DNA from: Cognaticolwellia beringensis
Lineage (GTDB): Bacteria > Pseudomonadota > Gammaproteobacteria > Enterobacterales > Alteromonadaceae
Assembly (NCBI RefSeq): GCF_002076895.1
Contig: NZ_CP020465.1
Span: 558,001 to 622,000 of the forward strand
Reading direction: 5' to 3'
Length of the DNA stretch: 64,000 nucleotides
The notes under the pieces were generated by a model that saw only the letters and a program-made list of their open reading frames with translations, had not been told where the DNA came from and did no database searches. Shown piece after piece: positions 47,537 through 57,000 of this stretch. How positions within the stretch are numbered: the first letter of the stretch is position 1; each line of letters begins with the position of its first letter. Both the position numbers and the translations under genes were made by a program.

Positions 47537-50065
47537 TTGAATTATTCAATAAAAAATACAATAAAGCCTATTTCAATCATAGGGTTAATTTCAGTATTAT
47601 CCGCATGTGGAGGCGGTGATTATACCTATATAGGAACGCCAGAACCTGAAATTCCTACGCCAATTGCGCCACCAGTAGTCGCTACACCTGTGCCATCATT
47701 TGATGATGACGGCGTATTATCGGCAAATATTCGTTGGACAGATTATGGTGTGCCTCATATTAAGGCCGACAATCTAGAAAGTATGTCCTATGGTGTTGGC
47801 TATGCTTTCGCTAAAGATAATATTTGTGTGCTAGCCGACCAAATTATCAAATATAATTCACAGCGAGCAAAATATTACGGCCCAGACTTGGTGCCTGCTT
47901 CGGGTGATTCTGAGCACTTAATTAATGACTTTGGCTTTCTAACATTAGGCATAAGAGCGCATGCAGAACAAAATATAAATGCACTTTCAGCTAATAGCCA
48001 AGCGTTATTATCGGGTTATGCGCAAGGTTATAATAAATACCTAGCCGATACCGGGGTAGCTAATATAGACGCTGCATGTGCCAACATGCCTTGGGTTCAG
48101 CCGATCAGCAATATCGATATGATGACATACTCGCTTGGTATCGCTTTGTTGCCAGGGGCTGCAAATTTTCTTGGTCCAATGTTTTTAGCTGCTCCTCCAG
48201 GAGAAAGCTTCGCACCTTATGCGCAAAATGTTGCGGCTAATAATTATGTTGTTAATGCCAAGCCTGTTATTACAATGCCTGAAAAAAATCCAAGTGATTT
48301 AGGATCAAACGGCTGGGGCTTAGGTAAAGATAAAACAGAAAACGGCAAAGGAATGGTGTTGGCAAACCCACACTTTCCACATACAGGTAATTTACGTTTT
48401 TGGCAGTTTCATATTACTATACCTGATCATTTAAATGTGATGGGCGGTTCGCTTACCGGTGTTCCTGGTGTGGTAAATATTGGTTTTAATGAAAATGTTG
48501 CTTGGACACATACCTTTTCATCGGCTGAACATTTCGTGGTTTATCAGCTAACATTGAACCCGAACGATGCTGCGCAAATGTCGCAAGTTATAGATGGAAC
48601 CAATCGTTTAATCACCAGTAAAGAAATTTCCATCGATGTTGCAGTTGCACCTGGCCAAACCATCAAGTTATCGAAAATGACTTATGCTACTCATCATGGT
48701 CCTATGGTGGTTGTACCAGGGAGTTTTGAATGGGGCCCCGGTGGTAATGCTTTTGCTATTAAAGATGCTAATTTGGGTAATGTCGATATAATTGATCATT
48801 GGTTAGCGATGAATTTAGCCGGTAATATTGCTGAATTTAAACAAGCTTTTAAAGACTACGACGGCGTAATTTTTAACAATACAATGTCGGCCGATAGCGA
48901 AGGTAATGTTTTCTATATTGATGATTCAACGGTGCCCAACTTAACCGCTTCAGCAATTAATGAAATGACCACTAACCCTTTACTTATTGGCGCAAAACAA
49001 GCCGCTGGCTTTACTATTTTACCGGGTTTTTTATCTGCATTTGATTTTGAGCGTGCTGTTCCTTATGAAAATGCACCACAATATTCAGGTACTGATTATG
49101 TACAAAACTCAAATGACAGTTATTGGCTTACCAATATTAATGCACCAATAACCGGCGTTTCTCCTTTATATGGTGACGTAGATAACCAACAGTCATTACG
49201 CTCTCGTATGGCACACAAGTTATTAGTGGATGCTGCTGGCAGTGATGGTTTATTTAATCCTACAGAGGTTGAACAAGCCTTATTCAGTAATCGAAATTAT
49301 CTTGCTGAAAATATACTGACAGAACTATTAGCTATATGCCAAGCGCAAGGTAGCACAGCTGTTACTGTTGGTGCTGAGAATGTCGATATAAGCGCAGGTT
49401 GCACAGCTTTGTCGTTATGGGATGGCACTATGAATAAAGATAGTAGTTCAGCGCATTTATTTAGAGAGTTTGCTTTTCTATTCGATAAAAACCCACAATG
49501 GCTTAATAACTTCAATGTTGAAAACGCAACAAGCACTCCGAATGGCTTAATGAATAACAACACAACGTTAGAGCAATTTGCACAAGCTATTCTCAATGTT
49601 GAATCAGCGGGCTTAGCTTTAGATGCAACATTGGGCTCTGTGCAGTTTGTTGAACGTAGTTTACCTGATGGTAGTGCATCGGGCGTAAAAATACCTTGGG
49701 CTGGCGCGCACAATATAGAAGGCGGTTTTAATGTCTTTAGTACGAGAACAGGAAATGATGGCTCATTAATCCCCCGTCATGTTTACCCAGCACAAAATAG
49801 CGACTCTATTTTAAGTGCTGAAGGTAGCGGTTATCACATTAATTATGGCAGTAGTTGGATGACAGTAGTCAACTTTACCGATGAAGGCCCAGTAGCTAGG
49901 GGTTTATTGAGTTACTCACAGTCATCAGAATACGGCAGCGACCATAACTTAGATCAAAGCTTACTCTATTCACAACAACCGCAACTTAGGCCTTTACGTT
50001 TTACTGAAGCGGATATTGAAGCGAATAAAGTGACGGAAATGACGATAAGCTCAGCTCCAGAATAA
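47537..50065 (+). CDS. Penicillin acylase family lipoprotein (Ntn hydrolase)
   Basis: 842-residue exported amidase precursor. The TTG start follows AGGGAG by six bases. The signal peptide ends with LSAC, so it is a lipoprotein, with a Pro-rich linker afterwards. The alpha chain begins RWTDYGVPHIKADN. The autoprocessing nucleophile is Ser257 in LGSNGWGLG, followed by VLANPHFPH of the beta chain. Family members hydrolyse penicillins, N-acyl homoserine lactones or other acyl amides. The sequence does not say which, though a surface-anchored acyl-homoserine-lactone or lipid-amide acylase is possible. A bidirectional terminator follows. Confidence 0.87.
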   Translation: MNYSIKNTIKPISIIGLISVLSACGGGDYTYIGTPEPEIPTPIAPPVVATPVPSFDDDGVLSANIRWTDYGVPHIKADNLESMSYGVGYAFAKDNICVLADQIIKYNSQRAKYYGPDLVPASGDSEHLINDFGFLTLGIRAHAEQNINALSANSQALLSGYAQGYNKYLADTGVANIDAACANMPWVQPISNIDMMTYSLGIALLPGAANFLGPMFLAAPPGESFAPYAQNVAANNYVVNAKPVITMPEKNPSDLGSNGWGLGKDKTENGKGMVLANPHFPHTGNLRFWQFHITIPDHLNVMGGSLTGVPGVVNIGFNENVAWTHTFSSAEHFVVYQLTLNPNDAAQMSQVIDGTNRLITSKEISIDVAVAPGQTIKLSKMTYATHHGPMVVVPGSFEWGPGGNAFAIKDANLGNVDIIDHWLAMNLAGNIAEFKQAFKDYDGVIFNNTMSADSEGNVFYIDDSTVPNLTASAINEMTTNPLLIGAKQAAGFTILPGFLSAFDFERAVPYENAPQYSGTDYVQNSNDSYWLTNINAPITGVSPLYGDVDNQQSLRSRMAHKLLVDAAGSDGLFNPTEVEQALFSNRNYLAENILTELLAICQAQGSTAVTVGAENVDISAGCTALSLWDGTMNKDSSSAHLFREFAFLFDKNPQWLNNFNVENATSTPNGLMNNNTTLEQFAQAILNVESAGLALDATLGSVQFVERSLPDGSASGVKIPWAGAHNIEGGFNVFSTRTGNDGSLIPRHVYPAQNSDSILSAEGSGYHINYGSSWMTVVNFTDEGPVARGLLSYSQSSEYGSDHNLDQSLLYSQQPQLRPLRFTEADIEANKVTEMTISSAPE

Positions 50066-50084
50066 TACTTTTACATCGTGATCA

Positions 50085-50124
50085 AAAAAGCCCGCTTAAC
50101 TTTACAGGTTATGCGGGCTTTTTA
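50085..50124. terminator. Bidirectional terminator between the acylase and mlaC-like genes
   Basis: AAAAAGCCCGC pairs with GCGGGCTTTTT around an inner TAAC/GTTA stem. A and T tracts on both sides allow use on both strands. Confidence 0.88.
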
Positions 50125-50145
50125 TTCGCGATAGTTTGCTAAGTA

Positions 50146-50760
50146 TTAACTTGCGATTGAAGCAAGTTCGAGGGTGACTTGGTCTAAGCCCAAATCAGAT
50201 ATTCTACGGTTCAACTCAGATTGTTTACTGCTAATTAAGGATATACCTTCAACAATCATATCGTAAGCCTTCCATTCTTGTGATTGTGTGTCTTTGCGCA
50301 TTTGAAAAGTAATTTTTATATCAGGCTTGCCTGAATCGATAATTTTAACATCAACAGAAGCTGATTTTGCATTCTCTTTTAACTTAGCTTCCGGTTCAAA
50401 TAATACTTTTTGGTTGCTGTACTGTGTTAATGCATTCGCGTAAGTGCGAACCAAGTATGAGCGCATGGCGGTAATAAAGTTTACGCGTTGCTCTTTGGTT
50501 GTATTTCGTAAATGTTTACCTAGAATTTTAAAGGCTGCATATTGGTAATCAACCGATGGCATTAATTCTTCTTCAACAATATCTCGCATTAGTTCAGGGA
50601 ATTTTTTTAAAGCATCTTGATTACTAGCAATTTTAGTGAATAGGTTATTACCTGTTACTTCTATTACTTGATAGGGCGAAACTGCTGGCGTAGTCTCAGC
50701 TGCGATACTACTTTGTATAAAGTTAGTGAGTAATACAAACAGTACTAAGAGCTTTTTCAT
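50146..50760 (-). CDS. MlaC/Ttg2D-like periplasmic phospholipid-binding protein
   Basis: 204 residues with a signal peptide (cleavage near SIAAE). The Tol_Tol_Ttg2/MlaC pattern is clear: LKKFPELMRDIVEEELMP, ILGKHLRNTTKEQRVNFI and MIVEGISLISSKQSELN. MlaC carries phospholipids between the outer membrane and the MlaFEDB importer. Here the gene stands alone, apart from any mla operon. Together with the upstream TetR operator this suggests a paralogue used on demand. Confidence 0.85.
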   Translation of the reverse strand: MKKLLVLFVLLTNFIQSSIAAETTPAVSPYQVIEVTGNNLFTKIASNQDALKKFPELMRDIVEEELMPSVDYQYAAFKILGKHLRNTTKEQRVNFITAMRSYLVRTYANALTQYSNQKVLFEPEAKLKENAKSASVDVKIIDSGKPDIKITFQMRKDTQSQEWKAYDMIVEGISLISSKQSELNRRISDLGLDQVTLELASIAS

Positions 50761-50818
50761 GATGGTCCTTGGGAAATACAGTTAAATTAAAGTGATTCAG
50801 AATTGTGGTTATTATACA

Positions 50819-50838
50819 TACCGACCGCTCGGTCTGTA
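50819..50838 (-). promoter_or_regulatory. TetR operator upstream of the mlaC-like gene
   Basis: TAC-N-GACCG-N2-CGGTC-N-GTA, a 20-bp palindrome 58 bp upstream of the mlaC-like start. It shares its core with the site in front of the tetR gene. Confidence 0.7.
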
Positions 50839-50909
50839 AATAGCATTTAGGATTAAGATAGTCGATAAAGTGTTAAGAATTGTTATCTATAGGTGGAGTT
50901 AATTTTAAC

Positions 50910-51494
50910 TTAGCGTTTTAATTGTCGCATGTAACGACAAAGCTCTTTAATGACTTTGACAAATAACTCTTTGTTTAATGAGCTTTTACTTAAACTTGAA
51001 GAGCCATGAAATGTTGAGACAATAAAGTAAGCAACCTGACTAAAATCAAGCTCGGGTTGTAATTGCTGGCTAACACGTGACAAGTTGGTGGCAATTAATA
51101 AATTTAATTGCTGTTGCATCGCAAGTATTCTAATTCGAAAGCCTTCATCTACACCAGACATCTCCTGACATAGGTTGTTTAAAGGGCATCCGCATACTAG
51201 TTCATCGCACGTCATGTTTTTAGACATCGCACTGAAAAACTCGCACAAGCCTTCTATGGGATCGTCGGCTTCTACCGTTGGTTGCCATAGTTTAATAAAT
51301 GCAGGGGCGTAAACCTCTTCAAATACCGCGTAGCCAAGTTCCATTTTATTAGCGAAGTGGTGGTATAACGCTCCTTTTGATATTTCACAGCGCGCTAAAA
51401 TACAAGATAAGCTGGTTGCGGTGAAACCTTTTTTATGGATTTCATCGGCGCTAACTTCTAATATTTTTTGACGAGTTTGCTCTGAGTCTCTCAT
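50910..51494 (-). CDS. TetR/AcrR family transcriptional regulator
   Basis: 194-residue repressor. The N-terminal helix-turn-helix reads GFTATSLSCILARCEISKG and ALYHHFANKMELGYAVF. The ligand domain has a Cys-rich element (CDELVCGCPLNNLC) shared by a subgroup of TetR proteins. It lies between two copies of a GACCG..CGGTC palindrome, one upstream of its own gene and one upstream of the next gene, so it probably represses both. The inducer is unknown. Confidence 0.9.
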   Translation of the reverse strand: MRDSEQTRQKILEVSADEIHKKGFTATSLSCILARCEISKGALYHHFANKMELGYAVFEEVYAPAFIKLWQPTVEADDPIEGLCEFFSAMSKNMTCDELVCGCPLNNLCQEMSGVDEGFRIRILAMQQQLNLLIATNLSRVSQQLQPELDFSQVAYFIVSTFHGSSSLSKSSLNKELFVKVIKELCRYMRQLKR

Positions 51495-51537
51495 GAGGAT
51501 ACCTTAAAACACCTTAGTAACAGAATAGCGTTAGTTT

Positions 51538-51557
51538 AACCGACCGGTAGGTCGGTT
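51538..51557 (-). promoter_or_regulatory. TetR operator upstream of the tetR gene
   Basis: A perfect palindrome AACCGACC-N4-GGTCGGTT, 43 bp upstream of the tetR start. This is a typical autoregulatory site of TetR-family proteins. Confidence 0.75.
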
Positions 51558-51631
51558 GCAAAGCTAAAGTATGAACAAAGTGTATAAAAATTGTTACCAA
51601 GGTATTGGCTTATTAAAACTAAAGTACTGTT

Positions 51632-52954
51632 TTATGTTGTGCTCAGTTTAATTAATTTTCCGATGGGATCATCCAACGATGATGGCGGCATAGTGAACCA
51701 TTGCGGGCCCTTTTTGGTCATATAAATGCAGTCTTCTAGGCGAACGCCGAACTCGCCTTGAATATAAATGCCGGGCTCATTCGAAAAACACATGCCTGGT
51801 TTTAATATGGCCGTTTCACCATGGACAAAGTTTACGCTCTCATGTCCTTCCATGCCAATACCGTGTCCGGTTCGATGCGATAATCCAGGCAATTTGTAGC
51901 CTGGGCCAAAACCTTTACTTTGATAAAATTCACGTACGGCATCGTCAACTAAACCCGCTTGTGTGCCTATTTTTGCTTGTTCAAAGGCTATTTCTTGGCC
52001 TTGTCTAACGGTTTGCCAAACATCACGTTGACGCTTGCTTGGCTCTCCAAAGACAAAAGTTCTGCTGATATCAGATTGATAACCATGAACATTACAACCG
52101 CAATCCATTAAGACAACGGAGCCTTCGGTTAATGTCTGCTTTTGTTTAGTGCCGTGCGGATAAGCACTGGCTTGATTAAAAAGCGCCATATTCCATGCAC
52201 CTTTTCCGCCTAATTGCCCTTGGGCTGTGTGCATTAATGACTTTACATCGCTTTGGCTCATACCAGCCTTGAGCTTTGAAAATACATCGGCATAGGCAAG
52301 TAAAGTGACTTCGTTCGCTTTGTGCATTAACTCAAGTTCGTGTTGGCTTTTATACATTCGACAGCCTCGAGTTACGGGCTCGGCACTGACATGTTGCATG
52401 TGAGAAAGCTGTGCCATAATACCGCTCATAACGAAATACCGCACAGAGTTTTCAAAGGCTACTTTACCCTTATCCAAGCCTGCATCTTTTAATATTTTCT
52501 GGATTAATATGAACGGACTTTCGTGCTCTTGCCAAACACGAATATCATCACCTACCGCTAAACTTTCACGCACGCTAGGCTCTTCAAAAAAAGGGCAAAC
52601 AACAGATATGTTGCCTTCACGTGGGATAATAACGGCTGTTAAGCGTTCACTACGCCACCACTGTACTCCTGAAAAATAGTCCATGGCAGCACCAGGCTCA
52701 AGGATCAGCGCAGAAATATCAAGTTGGTGCATTAATTTTTGTGCATGGCTAATGCGCTCGAATCGCTCGTTTTTACTAATGCCTTTGACTGTATTTGTTA
52801 TTGTTTTTAGTGCTGATGATTGGTTTTTATTTGTATTAGCTTGAACATTGGAAGCTGCAGCAAGGCTAGAAGATGTAAGCGTTTGCCCTGCAATTGTCAT
52901 AGTGGCAACACTTGCAGCACTGGCTTTTAAAAAAGTTCTTTTATTAAAGTTCAT
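51632..52954 (-). CDS. Exported M24-family metallopeptidase (Xaa-Pro peptidase type)
   Basis: 440 residues with a Tat-like signal (NKRTFLKAS, Lys-Arg instead of Arg-Arg), followed by a creatinase-like N-terminal domain and an M24 pita-bread domain. The five metal ligands are visible: two Asp in VLMDCGCNVHGYQSDISRT, His in GHGIGMEGHE, Glu in FSNEPGIY and Glu in VRLEDCIYM. Likely action is removal of N-terminal residues before proline, or hydrolysis of a related amide, in the periplasm. The ATG follows AGGAAA. Confidence 0.85.
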   Translation of the reverse strand: MNFNKRTFLKASAASVATMTIAGQTLTSSSLAAASNVQANTNKNQSSALKTITNTVKGISKNERFERISHAQKLMHQLDISALILEPGAAMDYFSGVQWWRSERLTAVIIPREGNISVVCPFFEEPSVRESLAVGDDIRVWQEHESPFILIQKILKDAGLDKGKVAFENSVRYFVMSGIMAQLSHMQHVSAEPVTRGCRMYKSQHELELMHKANEVTLLAYADVFSKLKAGMSQSDVKSLMHTAQGQLGGKGAWNMALFNQASAYPHGTKQKQTLTEGSVVLMDCGCNVHGYQSDISRTFVFGEPSKRQRDVWQTVRQGQEIAFEQAKIGTQAGLVDDAVREFYQSKGFGPGYKLPGLSHRTGHGIGMEGHESVNFVHGETAILKPGMCFSNEPGIYIQGEFGVRLEDCIYMTKKGPQWFTMPPSSLDDPIGKLIKLSTT

Positions 52955-53259
52955 ATTGTTTCCTGTCTGGCGTCAATGTGCTGCCTCGTTAGAGCAGTCA
53001 GATTTATAACTTTACGCTAGCGTTTATTTTCTTAATGGGCAAGCTGTTACCGATAAATAGCCACTTTCATGGGATGTATGAAGTTAATTAAAAATTCGTA
53101 TGGTTGATAGCTTTAATTTATCTGTGTTCATGATGGTGATATGTATTATATTTTGGAGTTCCAAATATGGTAAAATTGCTACACCTATTAGAAACATAAA
53201 TTATTCCGATGTTGGCGTAAATCAACCCGAAATATAGCGTACCCGAGTAAAATTATTTT
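52955..53259. other. Intergenic stretch with a 14-bp palindrome
   Basis: No gene. The divergent promoters must lie here. TTTGGAGTTCCAAA at 53152-53165 (TTTGGA-N2-TCCAAA) is a possible operator for either neighbour. Confidence 0.3.
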
Positions 53260-53511
53260 ATGGCAAAACCTAATAAAAAGGGCCCAACTAAAACAGTCGA
53301 TATTTTTTGCGCTAGCTGTAATTTCTTATTATTTAAATATCGGAAGGGCGGCAAAGGCGCACTAGTCAAAAGTTTTAAAGAACGGATAAATCAAGATTAC
53401 ACGCTTGAGTCTTGTATTTGCCCAAAATGCCAAAAACCATTTGCTCGAGAGGCTTTGATTCGGGGTTTGCCAGCTTATAAGTTTATTGGCGGTAAGGTGT
53501 GGTTTAAATAG
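53260..53511 (+). CDS. Small zinc-ribbon-like conserved protein
   Basis: 83 residues, Lys-rich, with two Cys pairs (CASC and CPKC) placed as in a zinc ribbon. The C-terminal part ALIRGLPAYKFIGGKVWFK is aromatic and basic, suggesting nucleic-acid contact. No strong ribosome-binding site is visible before the ATG. Function is unknown. Confidence 0.65.
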   Translation: MAKPNKKGPTKTVDIFCASCNFLLFKYRKGGKGALVKSFKERINQDYTLESCICPKCQKPFAREALIRGLPAYKFIGGKVWFK

Positions 53512-54052
53512 CCATAATTATTTTTTTTGTAAAAAGGCCAAAAAAACGCCATCGAAGTTAAATCGCTATATTTGAATTTGTAAAACTTCCCGCCCCAAAA
53601 CAGAGCTTTATCAAGTTACATATTGCTATTCATTTTTAATACTATATCCAACCGATCTGATTCATAGTTCTTTCATTTAGACATCGATAAGAATGACATC
53701 GCTATTAAAAAAATATCAAACTTATCTATTGATTAGTCCTAGTCGATAAATGTTCAGGTTATAAGGTGTAATTTAATCTTTACACCTTATGTTGTTCATC
53801 AATATTTTTATAGAGATAAGTTATGGTTTAGTTACGCATATAAATCAATTCATTAAATTATTTTTACTGTAAAGGAATTATACGTTTTTGAAGTTTGATT
53901 CCGTCTTTAACTCATCATTTTATTCATTTTTATTTATTAAAAATATTTTTATTTATTTTTTTACTTTTTAAAATTTTGATCTAGGCTTTAATAATACGTT
54001 GAGCAATTTTTGATGTGTTATAGCTGTTTCAAAATGCAGGTGGTCAATAAAT
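53512..54052. other. AT-rich gene desert before the giant repeat protein
   Basis: About 540 bp, very AT-rich, with long A and T runs around 53930-53970 and no gene. It contains the perfect hairpin listed separately. CAGGTGG at 54038-54043 is the likely ribosome-binding site of the next gene. Confidence 0.5.
53761..53790. other. Perfect 11-bp hairpin in the upstream region of the giant gene
   Basis: ATAAGGTGTAA (53761-53771) pairs exactly with TTACACCTTAT (53780-53790) across an 8-base loop. No T run follows, so it looks more like an operator or mRNA element than a terminator. Confidence 0.45.
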
Positions 54053-57000
54053 ATGGATGTTTATTTTAAAAAAGTACTAAGAGTTTTTCGTTTTGTTCTA
54101 GTTTTTCAACTGTTGATTACATCATTCTATGTAAAATCAATTGAAACTTGTGAGTCGGTTTTTGTGGCGAGTAGCGGTGTGGCTACAATTAGTATCTCAG
54201 ATGCAGAGTTACTCAACTTTATTACTGGTGGGCTGCTAGGATTAAATGTAAAGCTTTCAGTTGCCGATACCGAATATAGTAGTTTGCTAAGTGCTGGAAT
54301 AGATTTAGAAAGTTATCTTGATACATTAGTGGTTGATCTGAGTGTCGCTAATAAATCAGATGCTGTTGCTGCCAACATAACCCTCACGCAAGCAATTGAT
54401 GCTGCGATTACTGTTCTGCAAAGCCAAGGTGGTAACACGGTTGCCATTGCCACACTGGAAGATATTAAACTTGTGGTGCCTGCCAATACTTTTTCATTAC
54501 TCGATGTTATTAATTTAAATGTTGAAGATAGCGCGGTATTGTCGACAACAGTCAATGTTCTCGATTTTCATATGCTGATTTTACAGGCATTTAATCATCA
54601 AAATGCCATTAGTGCAGAAGATATTTCTTTAAATTTATCCGCACTTGGGCTTGATGGCACTTTTGGTGGCTTGTCTGTTTCTCTTAGCGATATCTCTGCC
54701 GCTATCATCGCTGTTGAAGGGCCTAAGTTAGTCAGCGGATCTGTTGGTACAGCATTTACTACTTCATCTATCAGACTGAAGATATTCGCTGATCTTGTAG
54801 ACGTAGCTGCAGCTCCTTTATCTTTAGGCTTAGCAAATGTTGCCGTAAATCTTACTGATTTTGAATTGTATGCCGATGTTTCAAGAGCCAATGGCACAGT
54901 TGAACAGCTGTCATACTTAACGCAAACTTTACGCTTAAATGTAACCCCAGGAGTTGCAAGTTTATACTTAGGTCAAATTAGTGCTGTCGATTTTAATGAT
55001 AGGAGCTTAACCAGTGATATTGATTATGCAACCGAAGTCGCACCAGTAGTTATAGGTAGTATTAATATTCACTTAGGTCTTGCTAATGAAACTATAGCAT
55101 TAGAAGCACGTGCTAATGCGAATGTTAATGGGGCTCTAGAAAGCCTTGATTTTATAGCTCCTTTTCCTGAAAGCAAAACTACTACGGCGGGTGTTGGAGT
55201 TATTAATTCACTGCTGTCTTCTCTACTAAGCAATACAGTGCTTTCAACGACTCCAGATCCTACATTGGTGGATACGACATTGCTTTTAGCTTTGATTCGT
55301 AGCCTTGTTGTTGATGATATTTTATCACCCGTTATTAGTGATATTGTGACTAATTTTGCTGACCCAACTGCTGAAGGGTTAGGTATCAGTATCGGTAATG
55401 CTACACAGAAAGTCTTTGCGCTAAATGGTGATAGTTGTATCCCAACAGTTAATAGCGCAAATACATCTGATACCACTCCTTTGCTCAGTGGTTTGGCTTA
55501 TCGTTCGACAGTAGATTCAGAGCAGTTAAATATTGTATTGAACAACATTACCTATCAGGAAGGTATCGATTTTGTCGTCACTGAAAATCAATGGTCGTTA
55601 ACTGTACCTCCAGAAGACTCTATGCCAGAAGGTGTTTACAATGTTGACGCAACAGTAACTAATGGTGTTGATAGTGTTTCTGATCAAAGCACGTTTGAAT
55701 TAACAATCGACTTAAGCCAACCTACCGTACAAATTCAAAATGTACCGACTAATAGCAACAGTCCTTTTACGGTAACTTTTGCCTACAGTGAACCAGTGAC
55801 TGATTTTATTCTTGCTGATATCTCAGTGGGTAACGGCACTGCTAGCAATTTTACGACAGTTGATAGCAGCAACTATACCGCCTTGATCACACCGGCGGCT
55901 GATGGCGCAGTGACTTTAGATGTCAACGCCAATGTCGCACAAGATACAGCTGGAAATCTCAATACGGCGGCCACACAAGTGAGCAGTACATTTACTGCCG
56001 GTCGTCCATCAGTACAAATTCAAAATGTGCCTGCCAATTCGAAAATTGTTTTTACCGCAACCTTTGCGTTTAGTAAGCCTGTGACTGGCTTTATTCTGAC
56101 TGATATATTGGTAGGTAACGGCATTGCTAGTAACTTTAGTGATGTTGACGGTAGTAACTACACGGCGTTGATTACACCAACTGTTGATGGCGCAGTGACT
56201 TTAGATGTTAATGCTAATGTTGCACAAGATAGCGGCGGTAATCTTAATACCGCAGCAGTTCAGGTTTCTAGCCAATATGATGCGACTCGCCCATCAGTCG
56301 CTATTCAAAATGTACCTGCTAATAGCAGCGGTGCTTTTACCGCAACCATTGCATTCAGTGAGCCGGTATCTGACTTTATTATTACTGATATATTGGTCGG
56401 TAACGGTATTGCCAGTAACTTTATCGATGTCGATAGTAGTAACTACACGGCGTTGATCACACCGACTGCTGATGGCGCAGTAACTGTAGACGTTAGTGCC
56501 AATGTCGCACAAGATACGGCTGGAAATTTCAATACGGTCGCCACACAAGTGAGCAGTACCTTTAATAGCACGCGTCCGTCAGTACAAATTCAAAATGTAC
56601 CAGCTAATAGTAACAGTGCATTTACCGCAACTTTTGCGTTCAGTAAGCCAGTGATCAATTTTATTCCCACTGATATTACGCTCTCCAATGCGACGGTAAG
56701 TACCTTCATTATTGTCAGTACCAGTAGCTATACCGCCTTGATCACACCGACGACCAATGGCGCCGTGACTATAGACATCAATGAGAATGTCGCCCAAGAT
56801 CTTTTTGGTAATCTTAATACGGCGGCCACGCAAGTGACCAGTCAATATGATGCCAGCCGTCCATCGGTTGCTATTCAAAATGTCCCTGAAAACACCAAAG
56901 CGGCGTTTATCGCCACCTTTGCCTTTGATAAAATTGTCACCGGTTTTATCATCGGTGATATCAGTGTCAGTAACGGTACGGCCAGTAACTTTATTTCTCT

